From assembly GCF_036669915.1 (NCBI RefSeq), contig NC_089318.1, positions 22,544,225-22,608,224 on the forward strand: a stretch of DNA of 64,000 nt, in the 5' to 3' direction. The position numbers and the translations under genes were made by a program. Source of the DNA: Pocillopora verrucosa (lineage: Eukaryota > Cnidaria > Anthozoa > Scleractinia > Pocilloporidae). Positions within the stretch are counted from its first letter, which is position 1. The number at the start of each line of letters is the position of its first letter. A model generated the notes under the pieces. That model saw only the letters and a program-made list of their open reading frames with translations. It was not told the DNA's origin and ran no database searches. Shown piece after piece: positions 44,340 through 57,136 of the stretch.

Positions 44340-47300
44340 TGTGCCCATTCAATCACGTGGGTGGCCCACTCTCACCCGGAAGCTAATTAAATCATTTCGG
44401 TTCAATGTCCCTAAACACTATGCCTGCACATTTTGAATTGCTCTTATGGAAAGCTTTATGAAGCTATTTTGTTTGAGGTTTCTTAAGTTTTTCTTGTAAC
44501 CTTAATGAACTGCAAATTGTCCATTCAATTCAGTTGCACAGTAATCTTTAATTCAGTTAGAACCAAGTAAAGTCAAAATATTTTTTTAACGTTTTGATTA
44601 AAAAGAAATGAATCCTGGAGTGACGAACTAACTCACTCAACTAAGTAATGTTTAATGTTTGCATAGCCTCATCTTTTCTAATCCGAGGGGTCGAAAAACC
44701 CTGTTATGCACACCTACTACTCCGTCTCGGGTTTTCATAACTGCATAGAATCCTGCCAACCCTGTCCTGCTTGGATGGGACTATTTAAACAGGGGAAAAG
44801 TCCTCTATTTCGTAAATGCTGTCTACATATCATTGATTGTTAATATAGACATTTTAACACTTTTTCTTGATATAATTTCTTGTTTTCTTTTCTTTTCTTT
44901 TTATTAATTACCTACACTTGTTTATATAGGCGCTCAATTCTTTTTCCTTTTTTCAACCCGAAAGATCAACAGTCAAAAATTTTATTAAGATATCAATTAC
45001 TATCTCTCTTTAGGTAAGGAACGAAAATGATTGCGAGGGAGGAATTTGCTCTGAAAGCTTTTAAAGAATGGAATTCTGCGTGATCGGTAAAAAAAAATGT
45101 GCTAAAATGAATACGTGTAATTCAGTTAAAGAGCTTCATCCTTAAACTCACACAAGTGATTAACTTATGTAATATCTCCCTTTAGTATCCACACATTATC
45201 CAGCAAACAGGCAATGAGAATACTCTGACTTGTCAGATAGAATTTTTTATCGTGATTTAAAACCAAAGTCTCGTAACTGATATTCAAGGAAATATGTATC
45301 AGCTTGGGGGGAGAATTAACAATCAGATTTAGGGAGGTAAAGGATTAGCAGGGAGCAAATTCGCTTTTAAATTCCCAATGACGTACATGGGAATACATGC
45401 AGTTGGTTTTTATCGTTATTGTTGTCGTCGTTGTTGTTTTCTATCAGTATATCCTGATAAGAATGGAAACAAGCTCTTCCTAGCTTTCACTTAGCCTCAT
45501 TTTTTTCTTGTACCATACAAAATGTAAATATTTTCAATTTATTATAATAACAGCCTTTTTCTAAATGAATTAAAATAATCTTTTCACTTCTTTTGTTTAC
45601 CTTGAAAATTTTCAAACCTTATTATATTTAACTTTTTAGAATAGCAGTTGAATAAAATCTCTCATAGACATGAAGTATGAGAAACGTTTTCTCCTATCTG
45701 TACAATAGAACGAAGAATCATATTAGAGTTTCCTTCGGAAGAAAAATTTACTTTTTTGTCCCCTGGACCTCTTTTCGCGATTTGCTATCCACCAGCTATG
45801 AATACAAACTTTACATACGGATTTTCGATCATCTTCCACCGTTTAAGAACGAATAGTTACTGTATGGAATCGATTATATGACTAACCACCCGAGGATTTT
45901 ACAAAAATTTGTTTTGCTGGCAACAAAAATACTTTTACCCTAGATAAGTCACGCCCGGCTAGGAGACTTTTAGACACTTTTCTTCTTTTCAACGTGAGTA
46001 TTTTTATTTTTATTATCAATTTTAGCTCGTACAATATTTATAACTAATAGACTATTTTAATTGAAACCGATCCCCACAGAAACTGTTTCCACCCTCGCAA
46101 TTTTACTTTCGCGACGCATCGTACACGTTACAAATGTTATCGAGAAATACGCCTTTTCTATTCCGTAATCAGCCACCGCTTCTTCAAAAAGTTCTTATGG
46201 CCCTATTAGCTTTTCCAGCACTTAAAACTCCTTTCCTTTTCCTTTTAAACGCGTGAATTGCGTGCATGCGCAAGGGCGAGTTGTAGATAAAATGTAGAGA
46301 ATGGCACTCGCTCGCTCGCTCGATTGGTCGATTCCTGTAAACTTTTTTCGATTTTAGGCTTTTGAGTGCATTTGATAGTTTTTGGCGAGTAATAACCGAA
46401 CGAAATGGCGACCTTTGTTGCTAAGAATAGTGGTGGGGTGAAAAACAAGCCAATGATAATCTTAAAAGAGTTTGTTTTTTTTCGTTTTAGTTTTAACAAG
46501 CGGCGCCAGCGACTGGCAGGCGTGCGAGGACTCACACTGAAATAAGAGAACCTTCGCTTTTCATAAAATTGTAATTTACAATCCTTGAACTTGAAAACAA
46601 TCCGAAGATTCATTAAAAATATCACTTGCTCCGAAGCGCTCGGAGTTTACAGGTGTTCAAAAGCTTTTTTTGTTATGGCGTGAGACTGGGGACAAAATCG
46701 ATCAATTTCGTATCGTGTGTTTTTTCTGTGTGAAGCAACAAAAGGGTTCGGCGACTGACGAAATTACAGGTTAACACGAAAATCAAATAACACCTAAACA
46801 AATAATTTTGGCTACCGATTTTCAGCGAATTTTTAAAGAACAATTTTCTTTTAATATAGGTTTAAAGACAATTTAAGATTCAAAATAAATATTGCGTACT
46901 AAAATGCGAAAGTTATACACCACAAAATTGATAAATAGGCCTGAAATGAAATTCTATCTTCTTCTCGATTATACCTTGCCTAGCACGTGACCAAAATCAT
47001 CCCAGGCGGAAATCCAAAATGACGGTGGCAGTCTGGGCTCGGTTGTATCACTCAAAACTCGTTCTCGTTTGTCTCATTTGATAAAGAGGGAATCATTAAC
47101 GTTTTCATTAAGACAGTATTGATTTGATTTTCCAATATTTACAGTGATAGACAGTAAATTTCACTTTTCACCCACATTTACTTCCAACCTTTTCTTTTGA
47201 ACATTGCAATTGTAATGCCTTCTTATCCCAACGTTACTTTGTTTCTTTGCTACATTAGCGAACACTGAACTAATGCTCGTACTCTAAATATGACAATCGA

Positions 47301-49170
47301 CCACAACGTTCCCTAAACCAGATAACATTAAACATAATCCAACAAATCATGTAAGTCATCTGTCAGTTCACGAGTTTGCTCAAAGAGCACTTTGATTCTT
47401 TTGGACTCGGCACAGGGGTGTCAGACAAAGGTCTGGTACCGGACCAGAAACAACCCTGCTCAGTTGAGCTTCGCCCCTGAAGATTCTCAACTACATGAGC
47501 CTTGGTATCGATGTTCCTCTCTTATTCACCCGGGTAAAAAAATCTTTTCTCTCTTCTCTCTCTGGTTGTCTTTCTATGTTGTCTTCCACTCACTGTCACC
47601 TCCACCAAATACGATGACAAAATCACTATATCCTTCTTACTTATTACCCATATTATTTGGGTTGCACACAGTCACTCTTTTAGACTGTGCAGGGATGTGT
47701 CCAACCCTGCCCTTTGCCAGGACCGGGTAGCTATTTGCACCCGTTTCTCTCTCTCTCTCTCTTTTAAGCTCTCTTTCATAACTACTTTACGTCAAATGGT
47801 TAATGGAATTTTTATTTATTTCAATTTCCCATCTCCATTTTTAATGTGAAACTGTTTTTAAATCAGGTCTTTTTTTCGGCTTCAATAAGGAAATTCTGAA
47901 TATTATTACAGAACAATGCTAATTTGGACTAATACAAATTTTGAACTACAAAAATGTCAAGTGATTCATAATAACATTTATGGTAATAATGTACTGTGCT
48001 TAAGTTGGTTCGATTTATTTCATTTTTCTTGTTACTAAAGAAAAAGTGTATTTTTTTATTTCTTTTTCTGACGAAATTAAACAATTTTTTTGCAAAATTG
48101 AACCACAAAAGATATATTTTAAGAATCTGATTCATGTCTCCGATGTTTAGTTTATTTCCTATTTTACACTTTTGAACTACTTGCTACTCTTTTTCTTGAT
48201 ATACTTTTTTTTCCAAGTAAATATATTATACCTTCCACTTCTTAAACATATACTAGCGATCACATCAGCTTCTCTACCATGAACAACTTCTCAGCAATCA
48301 AAATCTTCAACACTAATATACGACACCTGTCAGGACCACGACTGACCGAAAAAGGAAGGAGCTTACTTACTCTTATCAATGGTAATGCCTTTTACCCACT
48401 TTCCTCCTGGCTGAATGACATACGACTCAAATTCTGGAAAAAACCGATAAGCGATCAAGACACCTTCCAATTAATGTTATTTTGCCTTGGCAATGGTTAT
48501 TCTCTACATCCTATAACAGAATGGATCCTTACTTCACAACATTGGGCAACTGCAAAGAAAGGAGAAAAACTTGTAAGACAAATTTTTTATGAAGATTTTA
48601 TCATGAACAATTTTGACTCTAAATCACACATTTGGTTTTATTTTGATTTACACCAAGGAAAATGACATTTCTTGAATGGACAAGTTAAGAACACAAGCAG
48701 CCTTTAACTACACTTATTTTGTATCGAACATTAAATACCTATCCTTTCAGAACGTATAATTGTCAATTTATCATCAGGTAAACTTTTATTATTTTTATTA
48801 AGATGATATTAGAGAGAGAGAATTTGTCTTTGGTTTATATTTTACAATATAAAAAAACGTTGATCAATCATTAACCTCAAATCATTTGTTTATCGAAAGC
48901 GCCTTAAAGCAGCCCATCCAAAACGAATCCCCCCTTATATGAATCAAAATAGTCAATCCAGGAATGGTTTTCATAAAAATTTTGTAAGCCCCCTATACAC
49001 CACCCCCCACCTGCTACTTTTAAAACCTACTAACCGTACTATTAATCATCCCCTCATTTCATTTCCTCCAATTATGACTATCTCAAAACATTTCATTCTA
49101 ACCATCCTTATCATTATCATTAATGTTTGTACTGCCTTGTGGTTGACGTGGTTACCTAACAGTCTGTTGG
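44340..49170 (+). other. E-F spacer: duplicate of the D-E spacer
   Basis: Follows the order of 30,060-35,510: array 3' flank, GTT-rich stretch, single copy of the 32,137-type unit (~46,097-46,470), CT-rich repeat (~47,745-47,763), and the unknown 128-codon ORF. Together with copy F it forms a direct repeat of spacer plus copy E. Nothing else coding is recognised. The 112-codon frame at 47,392 starts at TTG and has no recognisable domain. Confidence 0.6.
48279..48665 (+). CDS. Unknown 128-residue ORF in the E-F spacer
   Basis: ATG-started frame, MNNFSAIKIFNTNIRHLSGP to HIWFYFDLHQGK. It is rich in charged and aromatic residues, with LKFWKKPISDQDTFQL and LCLGNGYSLHPITEWIL-like stretches but no family I recognise. 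No signal peptide or membrane segment is evident. A near-identical sequence 13.5 kb upstream has lost its start and gained a stop. It might be the C-terminal exon of a mobile-element protein, or chance. The high AT content of the flanks and the lack of neighbours give no functional clue. Confidence 0.35.
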   Translation: MNNFSAIKIFNTNIRHLSGPRLTEKGRSLLTLINGNAFYPLSSWLNDIRLKFWKKPISDQDTFQLMLFCLGNGYSLHPITEWILTSQHWATAKKGEKLVRQIFYEDFIMNNFDSKSHIWFYFDLHQGK

Positions 49171-49464
49171 TCCCTCAACTCTATAGTACAAAAATGAACA
49201 AGGAAATCGACTGCAGTAATTTTCGGCCGCCATATTGAATATTTGCCAAGTCGTTTGTCGTTAATATTTTTAATATTTAGGGAGGTCCTTTTGCGTCATC
49301 TCTTTTAATTTCGACCAATCATTGTCCATCCTTCCGGAAACAATGCGTCACTGTCATGTTGATTGTTGAATGTTAATGACTAATGCAAGGAGAGATGATT
49401 TACGCAGTAGGTCGTTGACTCAATAGGTGTATCTCGGGCAAGTTTGTCGTTAATATCAAAGAAG
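49171..49464 (+). promoter_or_regulatory. 5' flank of copy F (class II upstream sequence)
   Basis: Last ~270 bp match the E and C flanks: YY1-like GCCGCCATATT at 49227-49237, 'taatatttagggagg' at ~49,270 and 'ccaatcattgtcc' at ~49,315. The farther upstream part found in C and E (10,536-11,100) is missing, having been joined to spacer sequence at ~49,190. Confidence 0.4.
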
Positions 49465-49948
49465 ATGCTTACCTTGTGGCCAAAATTCTCACTCATCGAC
49501 GAAATAACTAAGATTAATGTATTTCAACTGAAACCACTGCAGAAGATTACACTTGAGGCACGAGTTGTTGGAGATGGCGGGCAAGTGTTCGAGTCACACG
49601 CTCACTTCATCGCTACCACACATGGCCAGGTTGATGTTTGTCGTGAACCATCTGTTGGTGGATCTTACCGCGGAGTTTCAGCAATGGGACTCTTATGGAG
49701 CATGAAACCATCACCTGGGCAGAGAAAAGGAATTCGACTGACGAAATCTGATGTCACTAAACCTTACAAAGTCGTCCTGGACTGTTTCGATGGACATACG
49801 GATCCGCAGGAATCCAGTTCTTTGCAGCCTTTGTGTAGCAATACGTTTGAGAAGGGGTACATGGCGGATGGAGTGAAGAGAATTCCTGTGAGAGAAGGAA
49901 GAATCCGTGGAACTCTTTTTCTTCCTCCGGGTGATGGACCTTTTCCTG
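49465..49948 (+). CDS. BAAT-like acyltransferase copy F, exon 1 (N-terminal domain)
   Basis: Residues 1-161 of copy F, MLTLWPKFSLIDEITKINVF to GDGPFPG, donor GTGAGT at 49949. Glu13 and Gln21 are private to F, while all other copies have Lys and Arg. The domain is otherwise as in E. Exon 2 is 2,936 bp downstream. The spliced product is 433 residues, about 98% identical to E by counting differences. Confidence 0.9.
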
Positions 49949-51088
49949 GTGAGTAGCAAAAGTTTGACGTTTATCTGAAAAACACTGCTATTCAAGAGTA
50001 GAATAGTGATTTTAGAGATTAGAAAAGGATCAGAATCCGCTATTGAACTTCCCAGATGTGTCATGATCTCTTTAAAGTGACAGCAGTGTTAAACATACTG
50101 TGCAGGTTTTTACCAAGAATCACTTTTTGGGTTGATCACCTCTGTGTAATGCTACGGATCGTAATTCAGAAAATATTACTTACTGTTGTGCTACTTCAAC
50201 AAATCAGCAAAGATTAATTTCATTTACCGCGCGCCGCAAACGTTTGTCTTCAAACCCCAACCCCATCTTTCCATGCCGCAAGGTGATCTTGAAAGAATAA
50301 AGGAATCTGAGATGTGGTTTTATCAATGGTTAAAACCATTTTCATCATGCAAGTACTCCTAGAACATCTTAATTGTTTTAAACCCCTATGAAGGGTCCCT
50401 TTTATTCGCTTTGTAATCTCAGGCTTTAATTACTCCAGGAAAAGAAGTTAATGATCTCTCTCGCTAAAAAAGGGTTGTGTAGGTTTTGGACCAACATCGC
50501 AGTTTCTGTTCAATAATCCAGTACTAAAATACTCGTTAATAACAGTTAACATGAAGTTAAGTAAAAATAATGGTCATAAGGATAAATTGATTATCAAAAT
50601 GAGTCCCTTGCACTGGGTATGGCTAATTCCGCAATTTCGAATGGTGTTTGCGCACCATTTAATTTTATACGCTGTCTGATGCTTTAGCATTCTTCTGGAA
50701 AGGAGAGTCAATATCTGGCATCTAAAACTATTTTTATCCAAAAACCTATTATCTTAATGCAAGAGTTACAACTTTGTTAAAAAAAACAATAAACCTGCTG
50801 AAGTAAAAGACATGAAAGAATAATAATCTCCAATATCACTAGAGTTTATTGTTTAGATGCGTCGTAGCCTCCAGCAGTATTTTATTTTAAGCTTAATAAG
50901 TTAATTTTAAGTCATGAAGTAACACTGGTAAAATTGTTTTGTTATGAGGTATTTAGTTTGTATAGGTAATCTCATGATTTCGAGTGTAATTTGAAATAAA
51001 TAAGCACGAGTAAATTTTTTCTAAGACTGTTGTAACATAGCTAGTAAATTTGTCTGATCAAATTCAATTGCGCGAGCGTGCTTCATTA

Positions 51089-51272
51089 AACAAATAGATT
51101 TCAAGTAGCCGTGCGTCTGTTCAGAAATAGATCACAGATGACGTCAAAATGTGGTAAGAACAAAAATGTGGCACACGAGGCGCAGCCGAGTGTGTCACTC
51201 ATGTTCTTCCGTCTCACGTCCTCTGTGATCTATTACTGAACAGACGCACGGCAACTTGGAATCTATTTGTTT
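51089..51272. repeat. Fold-back MITE in the copy F intron
   Basis: Third copy of the intronic palindrome at the orthologous position. Arms start 'aacaaatagatttcaagtag' and end 'ttggaatctatttgttt'. Shares 'gatgacgtcaaaatgtgg' with the C copy rather than the variant of E. Confidence 0.75.
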
Positions 51273-52598
51273 TATGTAATATAGGATTAAAAAAAGTTTT
51301 AATGATGACGTATGTTATAAAATAAAGGATTAAAAAAGTTTTAATGATACGTCTGTCCTCCAATAGATCATAATTGAGAACCAATCAGAACGTGTGCATA
51401 ACTGAGCTTATTATATAAATTCCTATTGTGCTCGCTCATGACGTCAGCAAACAAATCCCTCGAGAAAAAAAATTTCCATCGGGTTGAAAATGTTATAAAG
51501 TAATTGGTTCATAAGTCAGCTGTGCATTCATCTAGATATAAAGCACTTGGACCAATTATTAAACAAAACCAAAATTGCACGAGTCCGTAGGGCTCATGGA
51601 ATTTGTGGTCTTTGTGGTTCGCGATGGATGTAAAGCGAAAGAGATTTTATCAAATCATGGAAAAATGCACAAAGCTTTGTATGGAAGAAGAAAGGCTGAA
51701 CTTCAGTTAAACATAATGGAAATAGGACCATTTCAGTCTGTGATCATACGAGTGATTAACAAAATCGGACGACCGTGATTTACAGTAATGGACGACACAA
51801 ACTCAAGTACCGTTTCCAATTAATCATAACCGTTCGCAATTTCCAAAAAAAAAACAAATGCATTTAGGACAAACGATTGCGGTGGAGACAATGTCTAAAG
51901 AAAAAAATTTTCTTCAATTGGAAATTCCTTTTTTTTTTTTTTTTTTTTCAGGATAAGTAGTTGTTGCCACATTTACTGTGATCAATACTGTGATTACAGG
52001 TGTCCGATCACAGCAAACTGTCCGATTACAACTAAATAGAATGATTAGTGAAGAGTAAAGCAGCTAATCATATTTGACGAAATTGTAATGGTTATCAAGA
52101 TTCATTCAGAAAATGGCGGAACGCTCCTTTCCTCTTGCAACGACTGCTCCACAAAGAAAACGAGGTGGAGTGCATTCCGATCATTGAACAGATAAAGCAG
52201 ATAGATTACATCGTTATCATTTTGATGAATTGATCTCAACTGATCGATAATGTGAAATACTGCCTGCAAAACAGAATTAAAAGTCGTCTATTTTACGGTG
52301 GATCAATCCAAATTAATAATTTCCAATGAACAAAGCCTTCAGTTTAATTTTTAGCCAAAAAACCTGGTTCCAATATTTTCCAGCTTCAATATATGTCTAA
52401 CTTCCTCGTGATTGTAAATTCTAGAAAGTCGTGCAGTGATCGGGTAATCCTTTGAAAATGCAGTCCTTAACAAAACTGAGCGATCCACAAAAAGATTGAA
52501 GACTGTACTGAGCCTCTCAATGTCTTTCTAAGACACGCGTCAAGCGTTTGCTCACGGCTGTTTCCCGGCATTTAATATAAAAACTTTGATATGACAAG

Positions 52599-52664
52599 AC
52601 CAACAGCAGCCCTTTTAGACAGCAACAGCAGCCCTTTTAGATAGCAACAGCAGCCCTTTTAGAT
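52599..52664 (+). repeat. 22-bp tandem repeat, three units
   Basis: Three units of 22 bp, of the form AGCAACAGCAGCCCTTTTAGAT. Copy D has two units (28859-28902) and copy A one (~612-634). Confidence 0.85.
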
Positions 52665-52884
52665 GTGTTACGAGGAAACTCGTGAAGGAATTTGTCATCA
52701 TATGTCCGCCATTTTGAGTGGTCCAAAAAGTTGAAGGTTATTCACACGTTGTATAGTTTCAGCCGCCTTTGACGTGTTATTTTATAAGCGATTGTTACTG
52801 AATCAAAGTAATATCTTAATCTTACGATCTCCACTGCACAAGTTAGACATATCTTGCACTCAATCAGTCAATATTCCTTTACAG

Positions 52885-53702
52885 GAGTCATAGATCTGCT
52901 TGGTGCTGCAGGTGGATTAGTGGAATTTAAGGCTTCACTTTTGGCATCTCATGGATTCGCTACTCTTGCTTTGGCCTACTTGGGCTATGAAGATCAACCA
53001 TTGCTTCCATCTTCAATAAACTTGGATTATTTTGAAGAAGCTGCCAACTGGCTTATAAGTCACCCTAAAGTGCTTCCACATGGTATCGGCATGCACGCTA
53101 TATGCTATGGCTCATGGATTGCACTGTTGATGGCAAGCTATCAGATCGCACCAATAAAGGCCGTTGTAGCTATTTCACCTCTGGTAATCGCCTGCCCTCT
53201 CCCTTTCCAATTAAGAGGGAGAGTCTCAGACATAATACCCCTAGATGAGAGCAAAGTGGTGTCTTCAGAAAAGGGCAGCATCTATCGTTTCGCCCTACCA
53301 ACTGGCATTGATTACATAAATCCAACAACAGTCTCCAAATACTCAGCTATTACACCAGTTGAGAACATCAATTGCCCTGTCATGCTGGTTTCTGGAACTG
53401 CTGACTTGTACATCCCCACCGATTTTACAGTAAAGTTCATTATTGATCGCTTGAAGGAGAATGGAAAAGAACATTTGTGCACAAACTTGCGTTATCCCCA
53501 GGCGGGACATCTCATCGAACCACCCTACTCTCCTCTTTGTGATTTTTCTTTCAACAAAGTTGCTAAAGAAGTGGGTGGTTACCCTTACGTAGCTTGGGGA
53601 GGGGAGACTGTTGCACATGCCAGAGCACAAGAAGACTGCTGGCCAAAGATTTTACATTTTCTGCGAAAACATGTCCAACAAGACACGGAGAGTGAGGTAT
53701 AA
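52885..53702 (+). CDS. BAAT-like acyltransferase copy F, exon 2 (alpha/beta-hydrolase domain)
   Basis: Follows cctttacag. The motifs are as in E: VIDLLGAAGGLVEF, HAICYGS (Cys235), SGTADLYIPTDF (Asp335), AGHLIEPPYSPLC (His370), AWGGETVAHARAQEDCW, and end ..DTESEV with TAA at 53700-53702. This is the last array member. The 3' flank is the uninterrupted counterpart of the copy E flank, without the SINE. Predicted cytosolic unless an unseen signal exists. Confidence 0.9.
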
Positions 53703-55098
53703 GAATATTTTAATGCTTGCCATGTGTTTGAGAACTTTCACAGATAACCACAGGTCACCGAGGCTTTCGTTCGACCCAACATTAGGTTTCACAACACACA
53801 AAAGTTGCACGTGCTAAGAGACTATAATCTCTTGCATGTGCCCATTTAATTATATGGGTGGCCCAGTCCCACGCGGTAGCTAATTAAATCATTTCGGTTT
53901 AATGTCCCTAAGCACTATGCCTGCACGTTTTGAATTGCTTTCATTCAAAGCTTTATGCGGCTATTTTCTTTGAAGTTTCATAAATTCTTCTTGTAAACAA
54001 AATGAATTGAAAATTATCCATTCAATTTAGTTGCACAGTAATCTTTAATTAAATTAAAACCGAGTAAAGTCAAAATATTTTCTTTAACGTTTTGATAAAA
54101 ACAAGAAATGAATCCTGGAGTGACGAACTAATTCACGATATTTCTACAGAGGAATGCCTTTAAAATAGGCGGTCGTGATTTTTAGGAGTGCCTGTAGGGT
54201 ATCTGACCAACATTTCCAAAGAAAATTACAAGCTAGTATTGTGGTTCAAAACGTCTTAAAGCCCTCTGATTTTACAATTTCCACGGGAAGGTGGGAGGGG
54301 TGAGACTTATACAAAACACATAGCTCTGTAGAGAAATTAACCAAGCAGAGTCCAAGCGCTAGGAGCAATGGTGTTTAAAATAAAAAATATTGACCAGTTT
54401 TAAGTTTATGGATCCGCGTGCAATTTTGGGGAAGTATTTTATTGCTAAAGAATTGGGTGGGTGTGCTGAATGTGTGGTGAATTGGGTACTGTGCAATGTT
54501 TGCATAGCCTAATCTTTTCTAATCCGAGGGATCGAAATACCCTGTTGTGCACACCTACTACTCCGTCTAAGGTTTTCGTAACTGCATAGAATCCTGCCAA
54601 CCTTGCCCTGCTTGGATGGGACTATTTAAACAGGGAAAAAGTCCTCTTTTACGTAAATGCTGTCTACATATCATTGATTGTTAATATATACATTTTAACA
54701 CTTTTTCTTGATATAATTTCTTGTTTTGTTTTGTTTTGTTTTCCTTTTATCAATTACCCTATACTTGTTTATATGGGTACTCAAATATTTTTCCTTACTT
54801 CAACCCAAAAGATTAACAGTCAAAATATTTATTAAGATATTAATTCAAAAATTGATTATTTTCTCTCCTTAGGTATGGAAAAAAATGACTGCAAGGGAGG
54901 AATTTGCTCTGAAAGCTTTTTAATTAAGAATGACTTATCTTGTGTGATCGGTAAAAAAACTGTGTTAAAATGAATACATGTAATTCAGTTAAAGAGCTTC
55001 ACCCTTAAACTCACACAAGTGATTAACATGTTATTTCTCACTTTGGTATCCACACATTGTGCAATAAACAGGTTATGAGAATACTCTGCTCTATCAGA

Positions 55099-55252
55099 TA
55101 TATATATGTTATTTGCCGGCTGGGAGGTCCGTATGGTGAAAAACTGTGACCGAGGTCTTGAAAATACTGCCCGAGGCCGTAGGCCGAGGGCAGCATTTTC
55201 AAGACCGAGGTCACAGTTTTTCACCATACGGACCGACCCTTAGCCGGTAAAT
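55099..55252. repeat. Fold-back MITE, copy 2, with nested palindrome
   Basis: Same family as 43511-43616 but longer. The centre holds an extra palindrome around 'gcccgaggccgtaggccga' and 'gggcagcattttcaagacc'. The long arms 'ggtccgtatggtgaaaaact' pair almost perfectly with 'agtttttcaccatacggacc'. Confidence 0.75.
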
Positions 55253-56640
55253 AACATATTTATTGTTTTTAAACTTGACGAAATTCTTTCCGAAAGAACC
55301 CGAATGACTTATGGCCGTAAATGCGGCAAGATCTTCTATAAACTGAACAATTTTTGAGTGAGTAAATGGTAGTTAAAATAGAGGTGATGCAAATTTAAGA
55401 GAGATGCCTCAGCGAAACATTTTCATTTCCGTAACGATAAAGGTGATTTAAAAGGCTTCCAAACAAACTTTGAAACATTATTTTTACAAGTATCTGTCAC
55501 AATATGACCCCTGTCAATTAGAGAGCGCGCAAGAAAAAAAAAATCGTAGGAACATTTGAAAACCAACAGAACTAGTTTGGCAAGCGGCCTAAAAACCGTC
55601 TGCAATTAATTTTAATCGTTCACAAAAAGTACCCAGAAAGTTGAAACGTGAGGTATTTGGTTACAGTTAAACTGAACGATGGAACTTTCATTCATTTAAT
55701 ATCTGAATTTTCTCGAGCAATTTGTTCATAGTAAAAAAAAAAAACAATAAAATTTGTTATTGTCATATAACACCAAAGTCTCATAACTGATATTCAAGAA
55801 AATGTATATCAGCTTGAGGGGAGAAGTAACAATCAGATTTAGGGAACCAGGTAAAGGAATAACAGGGAACAAAATCGCATGGGAATACATGCAGTTGGTT
55901 GTTATCGTTATTGTTGTTGTTTTCTATCAATATATCGGCTGCCTGATAAGAATGGAAACAAGTCCTTCCTAGCTTTCACTTAGCCTCAGTTTTAATCGAG
56001 ATAATTTCAGACAAATAAAATGTACTATTTTTTTTCATAGGGCACGGTAACGAATCCTGCAATCTGATTGGTTCTTTACCCGGTCAGTATTTTCTTATCT
56101 CTGCACATGGGCCGCGGTAACGCTTTCGTGAGTCGCCGTGTACATCCCAACTTTCGTTGCCATTTTCCATAAATATATCTCGTTTTTCCAGCTGGGCAGT
56201 ATTTTTAAGTAAAGACGTTGGTCACTACCTCAAGCCGATAACTAATAACTTATTAATCCTCTCTTTTCTCTCTCTCAAATCACTTTGGTTGAAAACATTG
56301 TCGTGACAGTCTTTGCCGAACTAGTTTCGTTGTTTTTCAAAAGTGTACATACGCATTTTTTTCCTTACGCGCTCTCTAATTGACAGGTGTCAGATGGTGA
56401 CAGATGCTTGTAAAAATAATGTTTCAAAGTTTGTTTGGAGGCCTTTTAAATCAACTTTATCAATACGCAAATGAAAATGTTTCGCTGAGGCATCTCTCTT
56501 TAATTTGAATCACCTCTATTTTAACTACCATTTACTCTCTCAAAAACTGTTCTGTTTATGGAAGATCTTGTCGTATCTACAGCCCTAAATCACTCGGGTT
56601 CTTTCGGAAAGAATTTCGCTGAGTTAAAAACAAATAAACA

Positions 56641-56749
56641 TAATATTTACCGGTTAAGGGTCGGTTCGTGTCGTGAAAAACTGTGACCTCGGTCACAATT
56701 TTTCACCACACGGACCTCCCAGCCGGCAAATAACATATATTTATACATG
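56641..56749. repeat. Fold-back MITE, copy 3
   Basis: Close relative of 43511-43616 at the position duplicated with copy F. It lies in opposite orientation to copy 2 and forms the end of a large inverted repeat with it. Confidence 0.7.
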
Positions 56750-57069
56750 ACCTGCACTGCCCTGCACGTATCTTATGTTGTAATATATCAGGCAAAAATC
56801 CCTGTATGAGGGCCATACCTGTTGACGCAACCACGGCCATTCAAAGCTGTAACGCCCCCAGTGAGCTAAAAGAAGAAAACGTCATGAGCTCGAACCGACC
56901 ATTTTCCCGTTCAGTTCTTCAACTCAGTTTAAAGTGCATATTATTTTGCGGATGAATTTTTGTTTTACGTAATAACAACTTATTAGTAACACACCTGACT
57001 GACTTTCGAAGAAGAAGAATGCAGGAGTTGTCACCACGGATCTAGTTAAATGACCTGGCTTGCCACAAG

Positions 57070-57136
57070 TCTCCTATAGCTCAGTGGTAAATCATCTGAA
57101 GTACTACTCGGGAGGTCGTAGTTTCGACTCGGAGTT
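57070..57136 (+). repeat. tRNA-derived SINE head, duplicate
   Basis: Same as 43944-44012 with 'tctcctatagctcagtggta' and 'gtttcgactcgga'. Its presence at both places is explained by the segmental duplication, not by two insertions. Confidence 0.5.

Larger units (their letters stand above)
49949..52884 (+). other. Intron of copy F
   Basis: Phase-1 GT-AG intron. It holds the fold-back MITE (51089-51272), a decayed version of the hairpin (~51,573-51,604), a long T-run (~51,929-51,947) and three 22-bp tandem units (52599-52664). No coding sequence seen. Confidence 0.75.

Noticed and set aside
858-53702. Reading the array genes as acyl-CoA thioesterases (ACOT1/2/4/6-type)
   Set aside because: The domain architecture fits both, but the nucleophile is Cys in every copy and the VIDLxG, LIEPPYSPLC and WGGE blocks are closest to BAAT. 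Thioesterase side activity is not excluded.
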